From Variovorax sp. EL159 (GTDB lineage: Bacteria; Pseudomonadota; Gammaproteobacteria; Burkholderiales; Burkholderiaceae_C), in contig NZ_FMUJ01000005.1 of the NCBI RefSeq assembly GCF_900100965.1, forward strand, positions 434,001 to 498,000: 64,000 bases of DNA, read 5' to 3'. Position numbers and translations under genes: made by a program. Under the pieces are notes generated by a model. That model saw only the letters and a program-made list of their open reading frames with translations. It was not told the DNA's origin and did not search any database. Of the stretch, positions 1 to 8,868 are shown in pieces (position 1 is the first letter of the stretch; the number at the start of each line of letters is the position of its first letter).

Positions 1-2
1 AT

Positions 3-959
3 CCAAAACTCTTCGGCAAGGTGGCCGTGCTGTTCGGCGGAAGCTCCGCCGAACGCGAAATCTCGCTGATGTCCGGCACCGGCGTGCTCGAAGCCCTGCG
101 TTCGCGCGGCGTCGACGCACACGCCTTCGACCCGTCGCAGCGCGAGCTGTTCGAGCTCAAGCGCGACGGCTTCGCGCGCTGCTTCGTCGCGCTGCATGGC
201 CGCCATGGCGAAGACGGCACGGTGCAGGGCGCGCTCGAACTGCTGGGCATTCCGTACACCGGCTCGGGCGTGATGGCCTCGAGCGTGGCCATGGACAAGG
301 TAATGACCAAGCGCATCTGGCAAGCCGATGGCCTGCCGACGCCCAAGTACGTGCGCCTGGCCTTCGACCAGCAAAGCCGCGAACAGATCATGGCCGTGCC
401 CGACGTGCTCGGCCTGCCCGTGATCGTGAAGCCGCCGCGCGAAGGCTCGTCCATTGGCGTGACCAAAGTCGAGGGCTACTCGCAGATGCAGGAGGCTGTG
501 ACGCTGTCGGCGAAGTACGACGCCGACGTGCTGTGCGAGGAATTCATCGAAGGCGAGGAGGTGACCTGCGCCGTGCTCGGCCACGGGCTCGACGCGCGTG
601 CGCTGCCGGTGGTGCGCATCGCCGCGCCCGAAGGCGCCTACGACTACCAGAACAAGTACTTCACCGACGACGTGAAGTACCACTGCCCGAGCGGCCTGCC
701 CGAAGCCGAGGAACGCGAGATCCAGCGCATCACGCTGGCCGCCTACCGCACGCTCGGCTGCCGTGGCTGGGGCCGCGCCGACGTGATGATCCGCGCCAGC
801 GACCGCAAGCCCTTCCTGCTCGAGATGAACACCTCGCCCGGCATGACCAGCCATTCGCTGGTGCCGATGTCGGCACGCGCAGCGGGCATCGCCTACGAAG
901 AGTTGTGCCTGCGCGTGCTGGCTGCGGCCACGCTCGACGCCACCGGAGGTTCGCAATAG
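3..959 (+). CDS. ddl: D-alanine--D-alanine ligase, 5' end cut by window edge
   Basis: ATP-grasp ligase that joins two D-alanines for the peptidoglycan stem peptide in the cytoplasm. The reading frame is open from the first bases of the window (PKLFGK precedes VAVLFGGSSAERE), so the true start lies just outside; the GTG at 21 is internal to the conserved N-terminus. Family landmarks are the N-terminal GGxSAERE, the central HGRHGEDGTVQG, the ATP-grasp segment around VIVKPPREGSS, and the C-terminal LLEMNTSPGMT, which holds metal-binding Glu and Asn. About 318 codons are visible, near the full family length. It leads the ddl-ftsQ-ftsA-ftsZ run, with ftsQ starting 2 bases after its stop. Confidence 0.95.
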   Translation, partial: PKLFGKVAVLFGGSSAEREISLMSGTGVLEALRSRGVDAHAFDPSQRELFELKRDGFARCFVALHGRHGEDGTVQGALELLGIPYTGSGVMASSVAMDKVMTKRIWQADGLPTPKYVRLAFDQQSREQIMAVPDVLGLPVIVKPPREGSSIGVTKVEGYSQMQEAVTLSAKYDADVLCEEFIEGEEVTCAVLGHGLDARALPVVRIAAPEGAYDYQNKYFTDDVKYHCPSGLPEAEEREIQRITLAAYRTLGCRGWGRADVMIRASDRKPFLLEMNTSPGMTSHSLVPMSARAAGIAYEELCLRVLAAATLDATGGSQ

Positions 960-961
960 CC

Positions 962-1750
962 ATGGCCGACAGCATCCCCGCGCCCTTCGACGTCAAGCTC
1001 ATGAACATCGTCGCGAATCTCGCATTCGCGGCGGTGGCGCTCATGCTGCTTGCGGCGGGCGCATGGTGGGTGCTGCGCCAGCCTTTCTTCCCGTTGGGCG
1101 GCATCAAGGTCGACGGCGAAGTCACGCACAACAACGCGGTGACCTTGCGCGCCAACGTGGCGCCGCAGCTCAGCGGCAACTTCTTCACCATCGACCTGGC
1201 GCGTGCGCGCGCCGCGTTCGAGTCGGTGCCCTGGGTGCGCAGCGCGGTGGTGCGGCGCGAGTTTCCGAACAAGCTGCGCGTGACGCTGACCGAGCAGGTG
1301 CCGGTGGCCAACTGGGGCGACGAAGCGAGCTCGAAGCTGATCAACGGATTCGGCGACGTGTTCGAGGCCAACGTGGCCGAGGTGGACGACAACCTGCCGC
1401 GCCTGGATGGGCCGATCGAGCAGGCCGGGCAGGTGCTCGGCATGTACCGCGTGCTGCAGCCGCAGTTCCAGCCCTACGACTTCAGCATCGACGAGCTGTC
1501 GCTGTCGAGCCGGGGCAGCTGGAAAGTGGTGCTCGACAGCGGTGCCGAGATCGAACTGGGCCGTGGTCAGGCGGAGGAGGTGTCGGCGCGCCTGCAGCGG
1601 TTCCTGAAGACCGTGACGCAGGTCGCGGGCCAGTACCACCGCACGGTCGCGGACGTCGAGGGCGCCGACCTGCGCCACAACGACGCGTATGCATTGCGGC
1701 TGCGCGGTGTCACCACGGTCTCGCCCGAGACCCCAAGAAGAATCAAGTAG
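962..1750 (+). CDS. ftsQ: Cell division protein FtsQ
   Basis: Bitopic inner-membrane divisome protein that links early and late division proteins. 262 aa: a short cytoplasmic N-terminus, one membrane span at about residues 16-38 (LAFAAVALMLLAAGAWWVL), a POTRA domain beginning FFPLGGIKVDGEV, then the FtsQ/DivIB beta domain. The ATG at 962 sits 2 bases after the ddl stop with an AGGTTCGC region upstream, which suggests coupled translation. An in-frame upstream extension exists but runs through ddl and is not family-like. Order and spacing are those of the dcw cluster. Confidence 0.93.
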   Translation: MADSIPAPFDVKLMNIVANLAFAAVALMLLAAGAWWVLRQPFFPLGGIKVDGEVTHNNAVTLRANVAPQLSGNFFTIDLARARAAFESVPWVRSAVVRREFPNKLRVTLTEQVPVANWGDEASSKLINGFGDVFEANVAEVDDNLPRLDGPIEQAGQVLGMYRVLQPQFQPYDFSIDELSLSSRGSWKVVLDSGAEIELGRGQAEEVSARLQRFLKTVTQVAGQYHRTVADVEGADLRHNDAYALRLRGVTTVSPETPRRIK

Positions 1751-1780
1751 CGCTCATCGAGAAATCGAGGACATATCTCA

Positions 1781-3010
1781 ATGCCTAAAGAATACAAAGA
1801 CCTGGTCGTAGGACTCGACATCGGCACCGCCAAAGTCATGGTGGTGGTGGCCGAAGTGCTGCCCGGTGGCGAACTCAAGCTGGCGGGGCTCGGCGTTGCA
1901 CCGAGCAATGGTCTGAAGCGCGGCGTGGTGGTGAACATCGACGCCACCGTGCAGAGCATCCAGCAGGCGCTGAAAGAAGCCGAGCTGATGGCCGACTGCA
2001 AGATCAGCCGCGTGTACACCGGCATCACCGGCAGCCACATCCGCGGCATCAACTCGAGCGGCATGGTGGCGGTGAAAGACAAGGAAGTGACGCCGGCGGA
2101 TGTTGCACGCGTGGTCGAAACCGCGCGCGCCATCAACATCTCGAGCGACCAGCGCCTGCTGCTGGTGGAGCCGCAGGAGTTCGTGATCGACGGCCAGGAC
2201 GTGAAGGAGCCGATCGGCATGAGCGGCATGCGGCTCGAAGCCAAGGTGCACATCGTGACCGGTGCGCAGAGCGCGGCCGAGAACATCATCAAGTGCGTGC
2301 GCCGCTGCGGCCTCGAGGTCGACCAGCTGATGCTGAATCCGCTGGCCTCCAGCCAGGCGGTGCTGACGGAAGACGAACGCGAACTGGGCGTGGTGCTGGT
2401 CGACATCGGCGCGGGCACCACCGACGTGGCGATCTTCACCAACGGCGCGATCCGCCACACGGCCGTGATTCCGATCGCAGGCGACCTCATCACGAGCGAC
2501 ATCGCGATGGCGCTGCGCACGCCCACGAAGGACGCGGAAGACATCAAGGTCGAGAACGGCTTTGCCAAGCAGCTGCTGGCCGACCCCGACACGCAGGTCG
2601 AAGTGCCGGGCCTTGGCGACCGCGGGCCGCGCATGCTGAGCAAGCAGGCACTGGCCGGTGTGATCGAGCCGCGCATCGAAGAAATCTTCTCGCTGGTGCA
2701 GCAGGTGGTGCGCGAGTCGGGCTATGAAGAGGTGCTGTCTTCGGGCGTGGTGCTCACCGGCGGCAGCGCGGTGATGCCCGGCATGGTCGAGCTTGGCGAA
2801 GACATCTTCCTCAAGCCGGTGCGCCGGGGCATTCCGAAATATTCGAGCGCGTTGTCCGACATGGTCGCGCAGCCTCGCGCCGCTACAGTCATGGGCCTTC
2901 TCGAAGAGGCCCGCTTCGCACGCATGCGTGGCTTCAAGGTGGCACAGAAGAATGGGTCGGTAAAGACTGCATTCGGACGTTTCAAAGACTTCATCGTGGG
3001 GAATTTCTAG
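1781..3010 (+). CDS. ftsA: Cell division protein FtsA
   Basis: Actin-like ATPase that anchors FtsZ filaments to the inner membrane and recruits later division proteins. 409 aa. Phosphate loop 1 is near residue 11 (GLDIGTAKVMV), phosphate loop 2 is DIGAGTTDVAIF at about 207-218, and the adenosine motif is VLTGGSAVMPG near 323. The C-terminus FGRFKDFIVGNF is the amphipathic helix used for membrane binding. It lies 30 bases after ftsQ and upstream of ftsZ, as in most proteobacteria. The length matches the family. Confidence 0.96.
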   Translation: MPKEYKDLVVGLDIGTAKVMVVVAEVLPGGELKLAGLGVAPSNGLKRGVVVNIDATVQSIQQALKEAELMADCKISRVYTGITGSHIRGINSSGMVAVKDKEVTPADVARVVETARAINISSDQRLLLVEPQEFVIDGQDVKEPIGMSGMRLEAKVHIVTGAQSAAENIIKCVRRCGLEVDQLMLNPLASSQAVLTEDERELGVVLVDIGAGTTDVAIFTNGAIRHTAVIPIAGDLITSDIAMALRTPTKDAEDIKVENGFAKQLLADPDTQVEVPGLGDRGPRMLSKQALAGVIEPRIEEIFSLVQQVVRESGYEEVLSSGVVLTGGSAVMPGMVELGEDIFLKPVRRGIPKYSSALSDMVAQPRAATVMGLLEEARFARMRGFKVAQKNGSVKTAFGRFKDFIVGNF

Positions 3011-3180
3011 CCATGATCAAGTCTCCACTCTGGCTTGCGCGCGGCAGCCCTCCATTGCATTTCAACGAGCGATGGCGACGCACAGGTCCACCGCGACGAC
3101 GACCCCATCGTTGATCTCGTCACGGCACAAGAAATATTCATAGATACATAACGGCAACTGCAAGATTCAAGGAGTTAAAA

Positions 3181-4395
3181 ATGACCATCGAAATGATCGA
3201 AGTCGAAGAGTTCAATCAGGGCACGCAGATCAAGGTGATCGGTGTGGGCGGTGGCGGCGGCAATGCGGTCGCCCACATGATGGAGCGCGGTGTGCAGGGC
3301 GTTCAGTTCGTCTGCGCGAACACCGACGCACAGGCGCTCACGCGCAGCAATGCGAACAAGATCATCCAGCTGGGCACCAGCGGACTGGGCGCGGGCAGCA
3401 AGCCCGACAAGGGCCGCGACGCTGCCGAAGCCGCAGTGGATGAAATCCGCGCGGCCATCGACGGCGCGCACATGCTGTTCATCACGGCCGGCATGGGCGG
3501 CGGCACGGGCACCGGTGCCGCACCGGTGATCGCGCGCATCGCGAAGGAAATGGGCATCCTCACCGTGGGTGTGGTGACCAAGCCCTTCGACTGGGAAGGC
3601 GGCCGCCGCATGAAGAACGCGGACGACGGCCTGGCCGAGCTCGAAGCCAATGTCGATTCGCTGATCGTGGTGCTCAACGAGAAGCTGCTCGACGTGCTGG
3701 GCGACGACATCACCCAGGACGAAGCCTTCGCGCACGCCAACGACGTGCTGAAGAACGCCGTGGGCGGTATCTCGGAAATCATCAACGAGTACGGCGGCGT
3801 GAACGTCGACTTCGAAGACGTGCGCACCGTGATGGGCGAACCCGGCAAGGCCATGATGGGCACCGCTGCCGCAGCCGGTCCGGACCGCGCGCGCATCGCT
3901 GCCGAACAGGCCGTGGCCTGCCCGCTGCTCGAAGGCATCGACCTGTCGGGCGCCAAGGGCGTGCTGGTGCTGGTGACGGCATCGAAGGGTTCGCTGAAGC
4001 TGAACGAGTCGAAGCTCGCGATGAACACCATCCGTGCCTACGCCTCGCCCGATGCGCACGTGATCTACGGCGCGGCCTACGACGAGAGCCTCGGCGACGA
4101 GATGCGCGTGACCGTGGTGGCCACCGGCCTCTCGCGTGCCGACGCTCGCCGCCAGGCCCCGACGCTGGAAGTGATCCGCACCGGCACCGACAACATCGCC
4201 TTCACCGTGCCCACGCTCGGCGGCACCGGCCACGCCAGCAGTGGTGGCGGCAGCCAGCCGAACTACGACGGCATGGCGGTTCCCAGCGTGTGGCGTACCA
4301 ACCGCACGATGGCTGCTGCCAAGGTGGATGCGCTGTCGTCGGGCGGCATGGACGACTTCGAGATCCCGGCGTTCCTGCGCCGCCAGGCCGACTGA
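3181..4395 (+). CDS. ftsZ: Cell division protein FtsZ
   Basis: Tubulin-like GTPase that forms the Z-ring. 404 aa. The GTP-binding tubulin signature GMGGGTGTGAAPVIA is near residues 105-119, the N-terminal GVGGGGGNAV glycine loop near 21, and the T7-loop region NVDFEDVRTVM near 207. The conserved C-terminal peptide DDFEIPAFLRR binds FtsA and ZipA-type partners. A strong ribosome-binding site (AAGGAG) lies 6 bases before the ATG. The 170-base gap after ftsA is AT-richer near its end and could hold a separate ftsZ promoter, common in this cluster; no exact boxes are claimed. Confidence 0.97.
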   Translation: MTIEMIEVEEFNQGTQIKVIGVGGGGGNAVAHMMERGVQGVQFVCANTDAQALTRSNANKIIQLGTSGLGAGSKPDKGRDAAEAAVDEIRAAIDGAHMLFITAGMGGGTGTGAAPVIARIAKEMGILTVGVVTKPFDWEGGRRMKNADDGLAELEANVDSLIVVLNEKLLDVLGDDITQDEAFAHANDVLKNAVGGISEIINEYGGVNVDFEDVRTVMGEPGKAMMGTAAAAGPDRARIAAEQAVACPLLEGIDLSGAKGVLVLVTASKGSLKLNESKLAMNTIRAYASPDAHVIYGAAYDESLGDEMRVTVVATGLSRADARRQAPTLEVIRTGTDNIAFTVPTLGGTGHASSGGGSQPNYDGMAVPSVWRTNRTMAAAKVDALSSGGMDDFEIPAFLRRQAD

Positions 4396-4406
4396 ACCTG
4401 AGCTCG

Positions 4407-4490
4407 CCCCAGGCTGCGCGCATTTCGTGTCGCTTCGCCAAGCCCCCTTGCGGGGGCCACACCCGAGGCCCGGCCAAGCCGGTGCCCTGG
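4407..4490 (+). repeat. Dispersed intergenic repeat, copy A
   Basis: Intergenic element between ftsZ and lpxC. It reads CCCCAGGCTGCGCGCATTTC, then GTGTCGCTTCGCC, then a palindromic CCCCCTTGCGGGGG core and a GGCCCGGCCAAGCCGG tail. The same order of blocks occurs at 43196-43280 (+) and, inverted and shorter, at 20671-20734 (-). The rest of the 317-base gap (4396-4712) shows no gene; a TAAAAT-like -10 lies just before lpxC at about 4699. Confidence 0.7.
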
Positions 4491-4712
4491 TGGTGTTGTG
4501 CGAAGCGACCAGCCGGACGCAGAGGGCACGAGGGTTCGCAAGGGGCACAGGGGAGACCTGAAAGGGACTCCTGCTGGCTCTAGGCGCTGCGTTCATCTCG
4601 TGCCCTTTGCGTCCATCGCGGGGCCTGCCGGGTCTTTTGCCAGTCCATGTCTATCGGTGCCATAGCGAGGGGAATGGGGCGCCATGCCCGTCGCGCGCCT
4701 AAAATCGCCGGC

Positions 4713-5636
4713 GTGCTGCAACAACGAACCCTCAAGTCGATCAGCCGCGCCGTGGGCGTGGGGCTTCATAGCGGGCAACGCGTGGAGCTGACCCTGCGGC
4801 CGGCTCCGGCCGACACGGGGATCGTCTTCCGCCGCGTCGACCTGCCCGAGCCGGTCGAGATCCGAATGACCGCCGAGGCGGTCACCGACACGCGCCTTGC
4901 CTCCACCGTTTCCACGGGCGGCGCCAAGGTACAGACCGTCGAACACATCATGTCCGCCTGTGCGGGCCTGGGCATCGACAACCTCTACATCGACATCACG
5001 GCCGACGAAGTGCCCATCCTCGACGGATCGGCTTCGTCCTTCGTGTTCCTGCTGCAAAGCGCGGGCATCGAACTGCAGAAGGCCCCGCGCCGCTTCATCC
5101 GCGTGACCCGCAAGGTCGAGGTGCGCGAAGGCGAAGGCGCCAACGAGAAGTGGGCGAGCCTGGAGCCGTACCACGGCTTCAAGCTGAGCTTCGAGATCGA
5201 CTTCGATCATCGCGTCGTCAACTCGACCGGCCAGCGCGTGGAGTTCGACCTGGGCGCCGATTCGTACAGCCGCGACATCGCGCGCGCGCGCACCTTCGGC
5301 TTTACCAAAGAGCTCGAGTACATGCTCAGCAAGGGGCTGGCACGCGGAGGCGGCCTCGACAACGCCATCGTGATGGACGACACCAAGGTGCTCAATGCGG
5401 GCGGCCTGCGCTACGACGACGAGTTCGTGAAGCACAAGATCCTCGATGCAATGGGCGACCTGTACATCATCGGCAAGCCGCTGCTTGCCGCCTACACCGC
5501 ATTCCGCTCGGGCCATGCGCTCAACAACAAGCTGCTGCGCGAGCTGCTGTCGAACAGCGATGCCTACGAAGTCGTGACCTTCGAGGACGAGAAGAGCGCG
5601 CCGCGCGGCTTCGGCGAAGTGGCGCGGGCCTGGTAG
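4713..5636 (+). CDS. lpxC: UDP-3-O-acyl-N-acetylglucosamine deacetylase
   Basis: Zinc enzyme for the committed step of lipid A synthesis. 307 aa when started at the GTG at 4713 (VLQQRTLKSIS), which matches family length and N-terminus; the longer frame from 4647 adds 22 unlike residues. Zinc ligands are seen as TVEHIMSACAGLG (His near 78) and KHKILDAMGDL (His and Asp near 236-240). The catalytic SGHALNN follows near 262. Location next to ftsZ is the standard end of the dcw region. Confidence 0.95.
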   Translation: MLQQRTLKSISRAVGVGLHSGQRVELTLRPAPADTGIVFRRVDLPEPVEIRMTAEAVTDTRLASTVSTGGAKVQTVEHIMSACAGLGIDNLYIDITADEVPILDGSASSFVFLLQSAGIELQKAPRRFIRVTRKVEVREGEGANEKWASLEPYHGFKLSFEIDFDHRVVNSTGQRVEFDLGADSYSRDIARARTFGFTKELEYMLSKGLARGGGLDNAIVMDDTKVLNAGGLRYDDEFVKHKILDAMGDLYIIGKPLLAAYTAFRSGHALNNKLLRELLSNSDAYEVVTFEDEKSAPRGFGEVARAW

Positions 5637-5679
5637 GCCGCCGCTTCCAACGCACCCACCCTCATAACAAACCAAACGC

Positions 5680-5856
5680 ATGCTTCTCTTTCGCTGGGCC
5701 ATCCTGCTGCTTCTGCTGGTGGCCGGCGTATCTTTCGCGTTCTATGCCGGCACGGGACGGGTCAAGTTCCGGCGCTTCGGCTGGATCGTGCTCAAGTGGA
5801 CGTTGCTGGCTGCCTTCGGTTTCTTCGCGGTGCTGATCGCGGAACGCGTGGCGTAG
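5680..5856 (+). CDS. Small two-helix membrane protein
   Basis: 58-residue protein, too short for routine ORF lists. It has two hydrophobic segments, at about 7-23 (ILLLLLVAGVSFAFYAG) and 40-54 (WTLLAAFGFFAVLIA), joined by a basic loop GRVKFRRFGW, so it is predicted to sit in the inner membrane. It lies 43 bases after lpxC on the same strand and ends just before the convergent LysR gene. Codon use matches its neighbours. No family was recognised; the position suggests co-transcription with lpxC but gives no function. Confidence 0.7.
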   Translation: MLLFRWAILLLLLVAGVSFAFYAGTGRVKFRRFGWIVLKWTLLAAFGFFAVLIAERVA

Positions 5857-5917
5857 CCTTCGCGGCGTTCGTCCGCGTGTCCGGAAGCGGCATGCGGCGA
5901 TGGACAGAGCACCGTTC

Positions 5918-6877
5918 TCAAGCCACAGCCAGTGCCTGCAAGGCCTGCACCTGTCGCGCCAGCAGCGGCCCTTTGCGGTGCGCGGGCACCAGCAGCATGA
6001 CCGTGTCTCCCAGTGCCTTCGGTCGTCCCCAGGGCGCATGCAGTTTGCCCTGCGCCAGCAGCGGCGCCACGAGTCGTTCGCGCCCCATCAGAACGCCTTC
6101 GCCATCGAGCGCGGCCTGCAGCGCGAGGCTGTAGAGCGAGAAATGCGGGCCGGCGGCCCAGGCGTCGGCTTCATTCGCCGTGGTGCCGGGGCGCACGGCC
6201 TGCAGCCAGCGCGACCAGTCGTCGTGCCACACCGTGTCGTGCAGGCCACCGCAGCGCACCAGCACCTCGGCCAGATCGTCGAGCGAGCGAGGCCGGCCGC
6301 TGACCAACTGATCGCGAAGGTGCGGGCTGCAAACCGGCACGAGGCGGTCGCGAGCCAGCGGCAGTGCCTGCGCGCCGACCGCCGTTTCGATCTGCTCGCC
6401 GGCGCGTGCATAGAACAAGCCGAGATCGAAAGGCTCGCGCCTGAAATTCGGCGGCTGCTCCAGCGCCGTCACCGACACCTGCACGCCGGGCAGTGCTGCC
6501 TTCAACCGCGAGAGGCGGGGCGACAGCCACAGCTGCGCGACGGCCGGCAGGGCCGCCACCTGCAGCGTGCTGCGGCGCGCGGCCGTCTGCGTTTCATGGC
6601 GCAGCGCCTGCACCGCGAGGCCGAGCTGATCGACCGCCGCGCTCAGCGCCGGCAGCGCGCGCCGGCCGTGGGCACTCAGTCGAATGCCCTGGCTGTGCCG
6701 CTCGAACAGCGCACCGCCGGCCCAGGTCTCCAGTGTCTTGATCTGCTGCGCGACCGCAGCCGGCGTGACGAACAACTCTTCGGCAGCCCGCGCGAAGCTG
6801 CCGTGGCGCGCGGCCGCCTCGAAAGCGCGAACGGCGGTGTGCGGCGGCAGGCGGGGGCGGGGCGGTGCGAGCGGCAT
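5918..6877 (-). CDS. LysR-family transcriptional regulator (GcvA-like)
   Basis: 319 aa. The N-terminal winged helix-turn-helix (residues about 11-70, AVRAFEAAARHGSFARAAEEL then VTPAAVAQQIKTLE) is the GcvA-type LysR DNA-binding form. The rest is a periplasmic-binding-like effector domain. The gene faces away from the SHMT-fold gene at 6995, with a 117-base shared intergenic region, the usual layout when a LysR protein controls its divergent neighbour. The effector is unknown; an amino acid such as serine or a relative would fit the neighbour. Confidence 0.88.
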   Translation of the reverse strand: MPLAPPRPRLPPHTAVRAFEAAARHGSFARAAEELFVTPAAVAQQIKTLETWAGGALFERHSQGIRLSAHGRRALPALSAAVDQLGLAVQALRHETQTAARRSTLQVAALPAVAQLWLSPRLSRLKAALPGVQVSVTALEQPPNFRREPFDLGLFYARAGEQIETAVGAQALPLARDRLVPVCSPHLRDQLVSGRPRSLDDLAEVLVRCGGLHDTVWHDDWSRWLQAVRPGTTANEADAWAAGPHFSLYSLALQAALDGEGVLMGRERLVAPLLAQGKLHAPWGRPKALGDTVMLLVPAHRKGPLLARQVQALQALAVA

Positions 6878-6994
6878 AGGGCGGGATCCCAGGGCAAGAT
6901 TTTCTAGGGCTCAGGCCCAGATTATCCGGTTTGCCCCAGGGCACCGGGCGCGCGACGATGCGGCTCACTCCCCACTTCCAGCGAGATACGCCGC
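6878..6994. promoter_or_regulatory. Divergent LysR/PLP-enzyme control region
   Basis: The 117-base region between divergent genes is AT-richer than its flanks. It contains an outward pair GGGCAA (6892-6897) and TTGCCC (6931-6936) around GGGCTCAGGCCC and ATTATC, a plausible LysR binding region. Arm spacing is wide, so this is only a candidate operator. Confidence 0.35.
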
Positions 6995-8317
6995 ATGTCC
7001 ACCGCTCTCCAACGCCGCGCCTGGGTGCCCGCCGCCAGCGAAGACCATGTGCTGTCCATCGCGGGCGATGCGGCGGCACGCGACACTGCGGGTGTCGCCG
7101 CCGAGATCGAAAGGCTGGTGGCCGACAACCACCGCATCCACGACGTCGAGGGCCTGAACCTCAACCCCGCCACCAACGTGATGAACCCGGCCGCCGAGGC
7201 ACTGCTGTCGCGCGGCCTGGGCTCGCGCCCTTCGCTCGGCTACCCCGGCGACAAGTACGAGATGGGGCTGGACGCCATCGAGCGCATCGAGGTCGTCGCG
7301 GCCGAACTCGCCGCCGAAGTCTTCGGCGCGAAGTTCGCCGAGGTGCGCGTGAGTTCGGGCGCGCTGTCGAACCTCTACGTGTTCATGGCGACCTGCAAGC
7401 CGGGCGACACGATCATCGTGCCGCCGCCCAGCATCGGCGGTCACGTCACGCACCATGCGGCGGGCGCGGCCGGGCTGTATGGCCTGAAGCCGGTGTCCGC
7501 GCCGGTCGATGCCGACGGCTACACGGTCGACGTGGTGGCGCTGGCCAAGCTCGCGCGCGAGCTGAAGCCCAGGCTCATCACCATCGGCGGCAGCCTCAAC
7601 CTGTTTCCGCATCCGGTGCCCGCCATCCGCGAGATCGCCGACAGCGTGGGCGCGAAGCTGCTGTTCGATGCCGCGCATCTCTCGGGCATGGTGGCCGGCA
7701 AGGCGTGGCCGCAGCCGCTGGAAGAGGGCGCGCACGCCATCACCATGAGCACCTACAAGAGCCTGGGCGGCCCCGCGGGCGGGCTGATCGTGTCGAACGA
7801 CGCGGCGTTGATGGAGCGCATCGACGCGATCGCCTACCCCGGCCTCACGGCCAATTCGGATGCGGGCCGCACGGCGACGCTGGCGCGTGGCCTGCTCGAC
7901 TGGAAGGTGCATGGCAGGGCCTATGCGGCAGCAATGCGCGAGACGGCCCAGGCGCTCGCGCGTGCACTCGATGCAGAAGGCCTGCCGGTGTTTGCGAAGG
8001 CGCGCGGCTTCACGCAATCGCATCAGTTCGCGGTCGAGGCCGCGCGTTGGGGCGGCGGGCAGCGGGCCGCGAAGAAGCTGGCCGAAGGCGGCCTGCTGGC
8101 CTGCGGCATCGGCTTGCCGATTGCGCCGGTCGAAGGCGACATCAACGGACTGCGGCTCGGCGTGCCCGAAATCGTGCGGCTCGGCTTCACGCCGGAAGAC
8201 ATGCCGCAACTCGCGTCGTGGATCACCCGTGCGCTGGGCGGCGATGCCGCATCCGTCGCCAGCGAAGTGCGCGCGCGCCGCACAAGGCTCGGCGGCCTGC
8301 GCTACATCGTGCGTTGA
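6995..8317 (+). CDS. SHMT-fold PLP enzyme, possibly alpha-methylserine aldolase-like
   Basis: 440-residue fold-type I PLP enzyme related to serine hydroxymethyltransferase. The Schiff-base lysine is K255 in TMSTYKSLGGPAGG, and the cofactor-binding DAAHLSG carries D225 and H228. It differs from housekeeping GlyA: the THTTHKTLRGPRGG motif is changed to STYKSLGGPAGG and the N-terminus is longer. alpha-Methylserine aldolases and hydroxymethyltransferases of this fold are known, including from Variovorax, so retro-aldol cleavage of a beta-hydroxy amino acid is likely; the exact substrate cannot be read from sequence. A divergent LysR gene probably controls it. Confidence 0.75.
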   Translation: MSTALQRRAWVPAASEDHVLSIAGDAAARDTAGVAAEIERLVADNHRIHDVEGLNLNPATNVMNPAAEALLSRGLGSRPSLGYPGDKYEMGLDAIERIEVVAAELAAEVFGAKFAEVRVSSGALSNLYVFMATCKPGDTIIVPPPSIGGHVTHHAAGAAGLYGLKPVSAPVDADGYTVDVVALAKLARELKPRLITIGGSLNLFPHPVPAIREIADSVGAKLLFDAAHLSGMVAGKAWPQPLEEGAHAITMSTYKSLGGPAGGLIVSNDAALMERIDAIAYPGLTANSDAGRTATLARGLLDWKVHGRAYAAAMRETAQALARALDAEGLPVFAKARGFTQSHQFAVEAARWGGGQRAAKKLAEGGLLACGIGLPIAPVEGDINGLRLGVPEIVRLGFTPEDMPQLASWITRALGGDAASVASEVRARRTRLGGLRYIVR

Positions 8318-8318
8318 A

Positions 8319-8867
8319 TCAGCGCGAGCGGCCCTGCCGGTAGGTGCCGGCGTGGGTCTTCGACAGCTCGGCCGCTTCGGCCAGCCGGGCCATCGAGCGG
8401 CCGACCTGCGCGTGCGTGATGGCAATGCCCAGCGCATCCGCCGCGTCGGCGCCCGGCAGGCCGGGCAGGTCGAGCAGGCGCTTGACCATCTCCTGCACCT
8501 GCGCCTTGGCCGCCTGTCCGTGGCCGGCCACGGCCTTCTTCATCTGCAGCGCGGTGTACTCGGCCACCGAAAGATTGCAGTTCACCAGCGAGGTCACGCA
8601 GGCACCGCGCGCCTGCCCCAGCAGCAGCGTCGATTGCGGGTTGACGTTGACGAAGATGATTTCGACCGCCGACGCATCGGGCTGGTAGCGCGCGTTGACT
8701 TCGGCGATGCCGTCGAACAGCACCTTCAGGCGTGCCGGCAGGTTGCCGGTGCCCAGGTGCCGCGTGCTGATGGTGCCGCTGGCCACGTAGCGCAGCGCGT
8801 GGCCGTCCGCGTCGACCACGCCGAAGCCGGTGGTCGTCAAGCCGGGGTCGATGCCGAGAATGCGCAT
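8319..8867 (-). CDS. ruvC: Holliday junction endonuclease RuvC
   Basis: Homodimeric nuclease that resolves Holliday junctions with RuvAB. 182 aa when started at the ATG at 8867 (MRILGIDPGLTTTGFG); a longer frame upstream is not family-like. D7 in GIDPG, the acidic residue in SAVEIIF near 68 and the C-terminal DAADALGIAITHA supply the catalytic acidic set. No ruvA or ruvB lies nearby. The start is 1 base from the end of the upstream CdsA-like gene, implying an operon of plsC-like, cdsA-like and ruvC. Confidence 0.95.
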   Translation of the reverse strand: MRILGIDPGLTTTGFGVVDADGHALRYVASGTISTRHLGTGNLPARLKVLFDGIAEVNARYQPDASAVEIIFVNVNPQSTLLLGQARGACVTSLVNCNLSVAEYTALQMKKAVAGHGQAAKAQVQEMVKRLLDLPGLPGADAADALGIAITHAQVGRSMARLAEAAELSKTHAGTYRQGRSR

Positions 8868-8868
8868 G

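Noticed and set aside
3013..3114. 33-codon frame MIKSPLWLARG between ftsA and ftsZ
   Set aside because: No ribosome-binding site and Arg/Pro-rich random composition; probably spacer.
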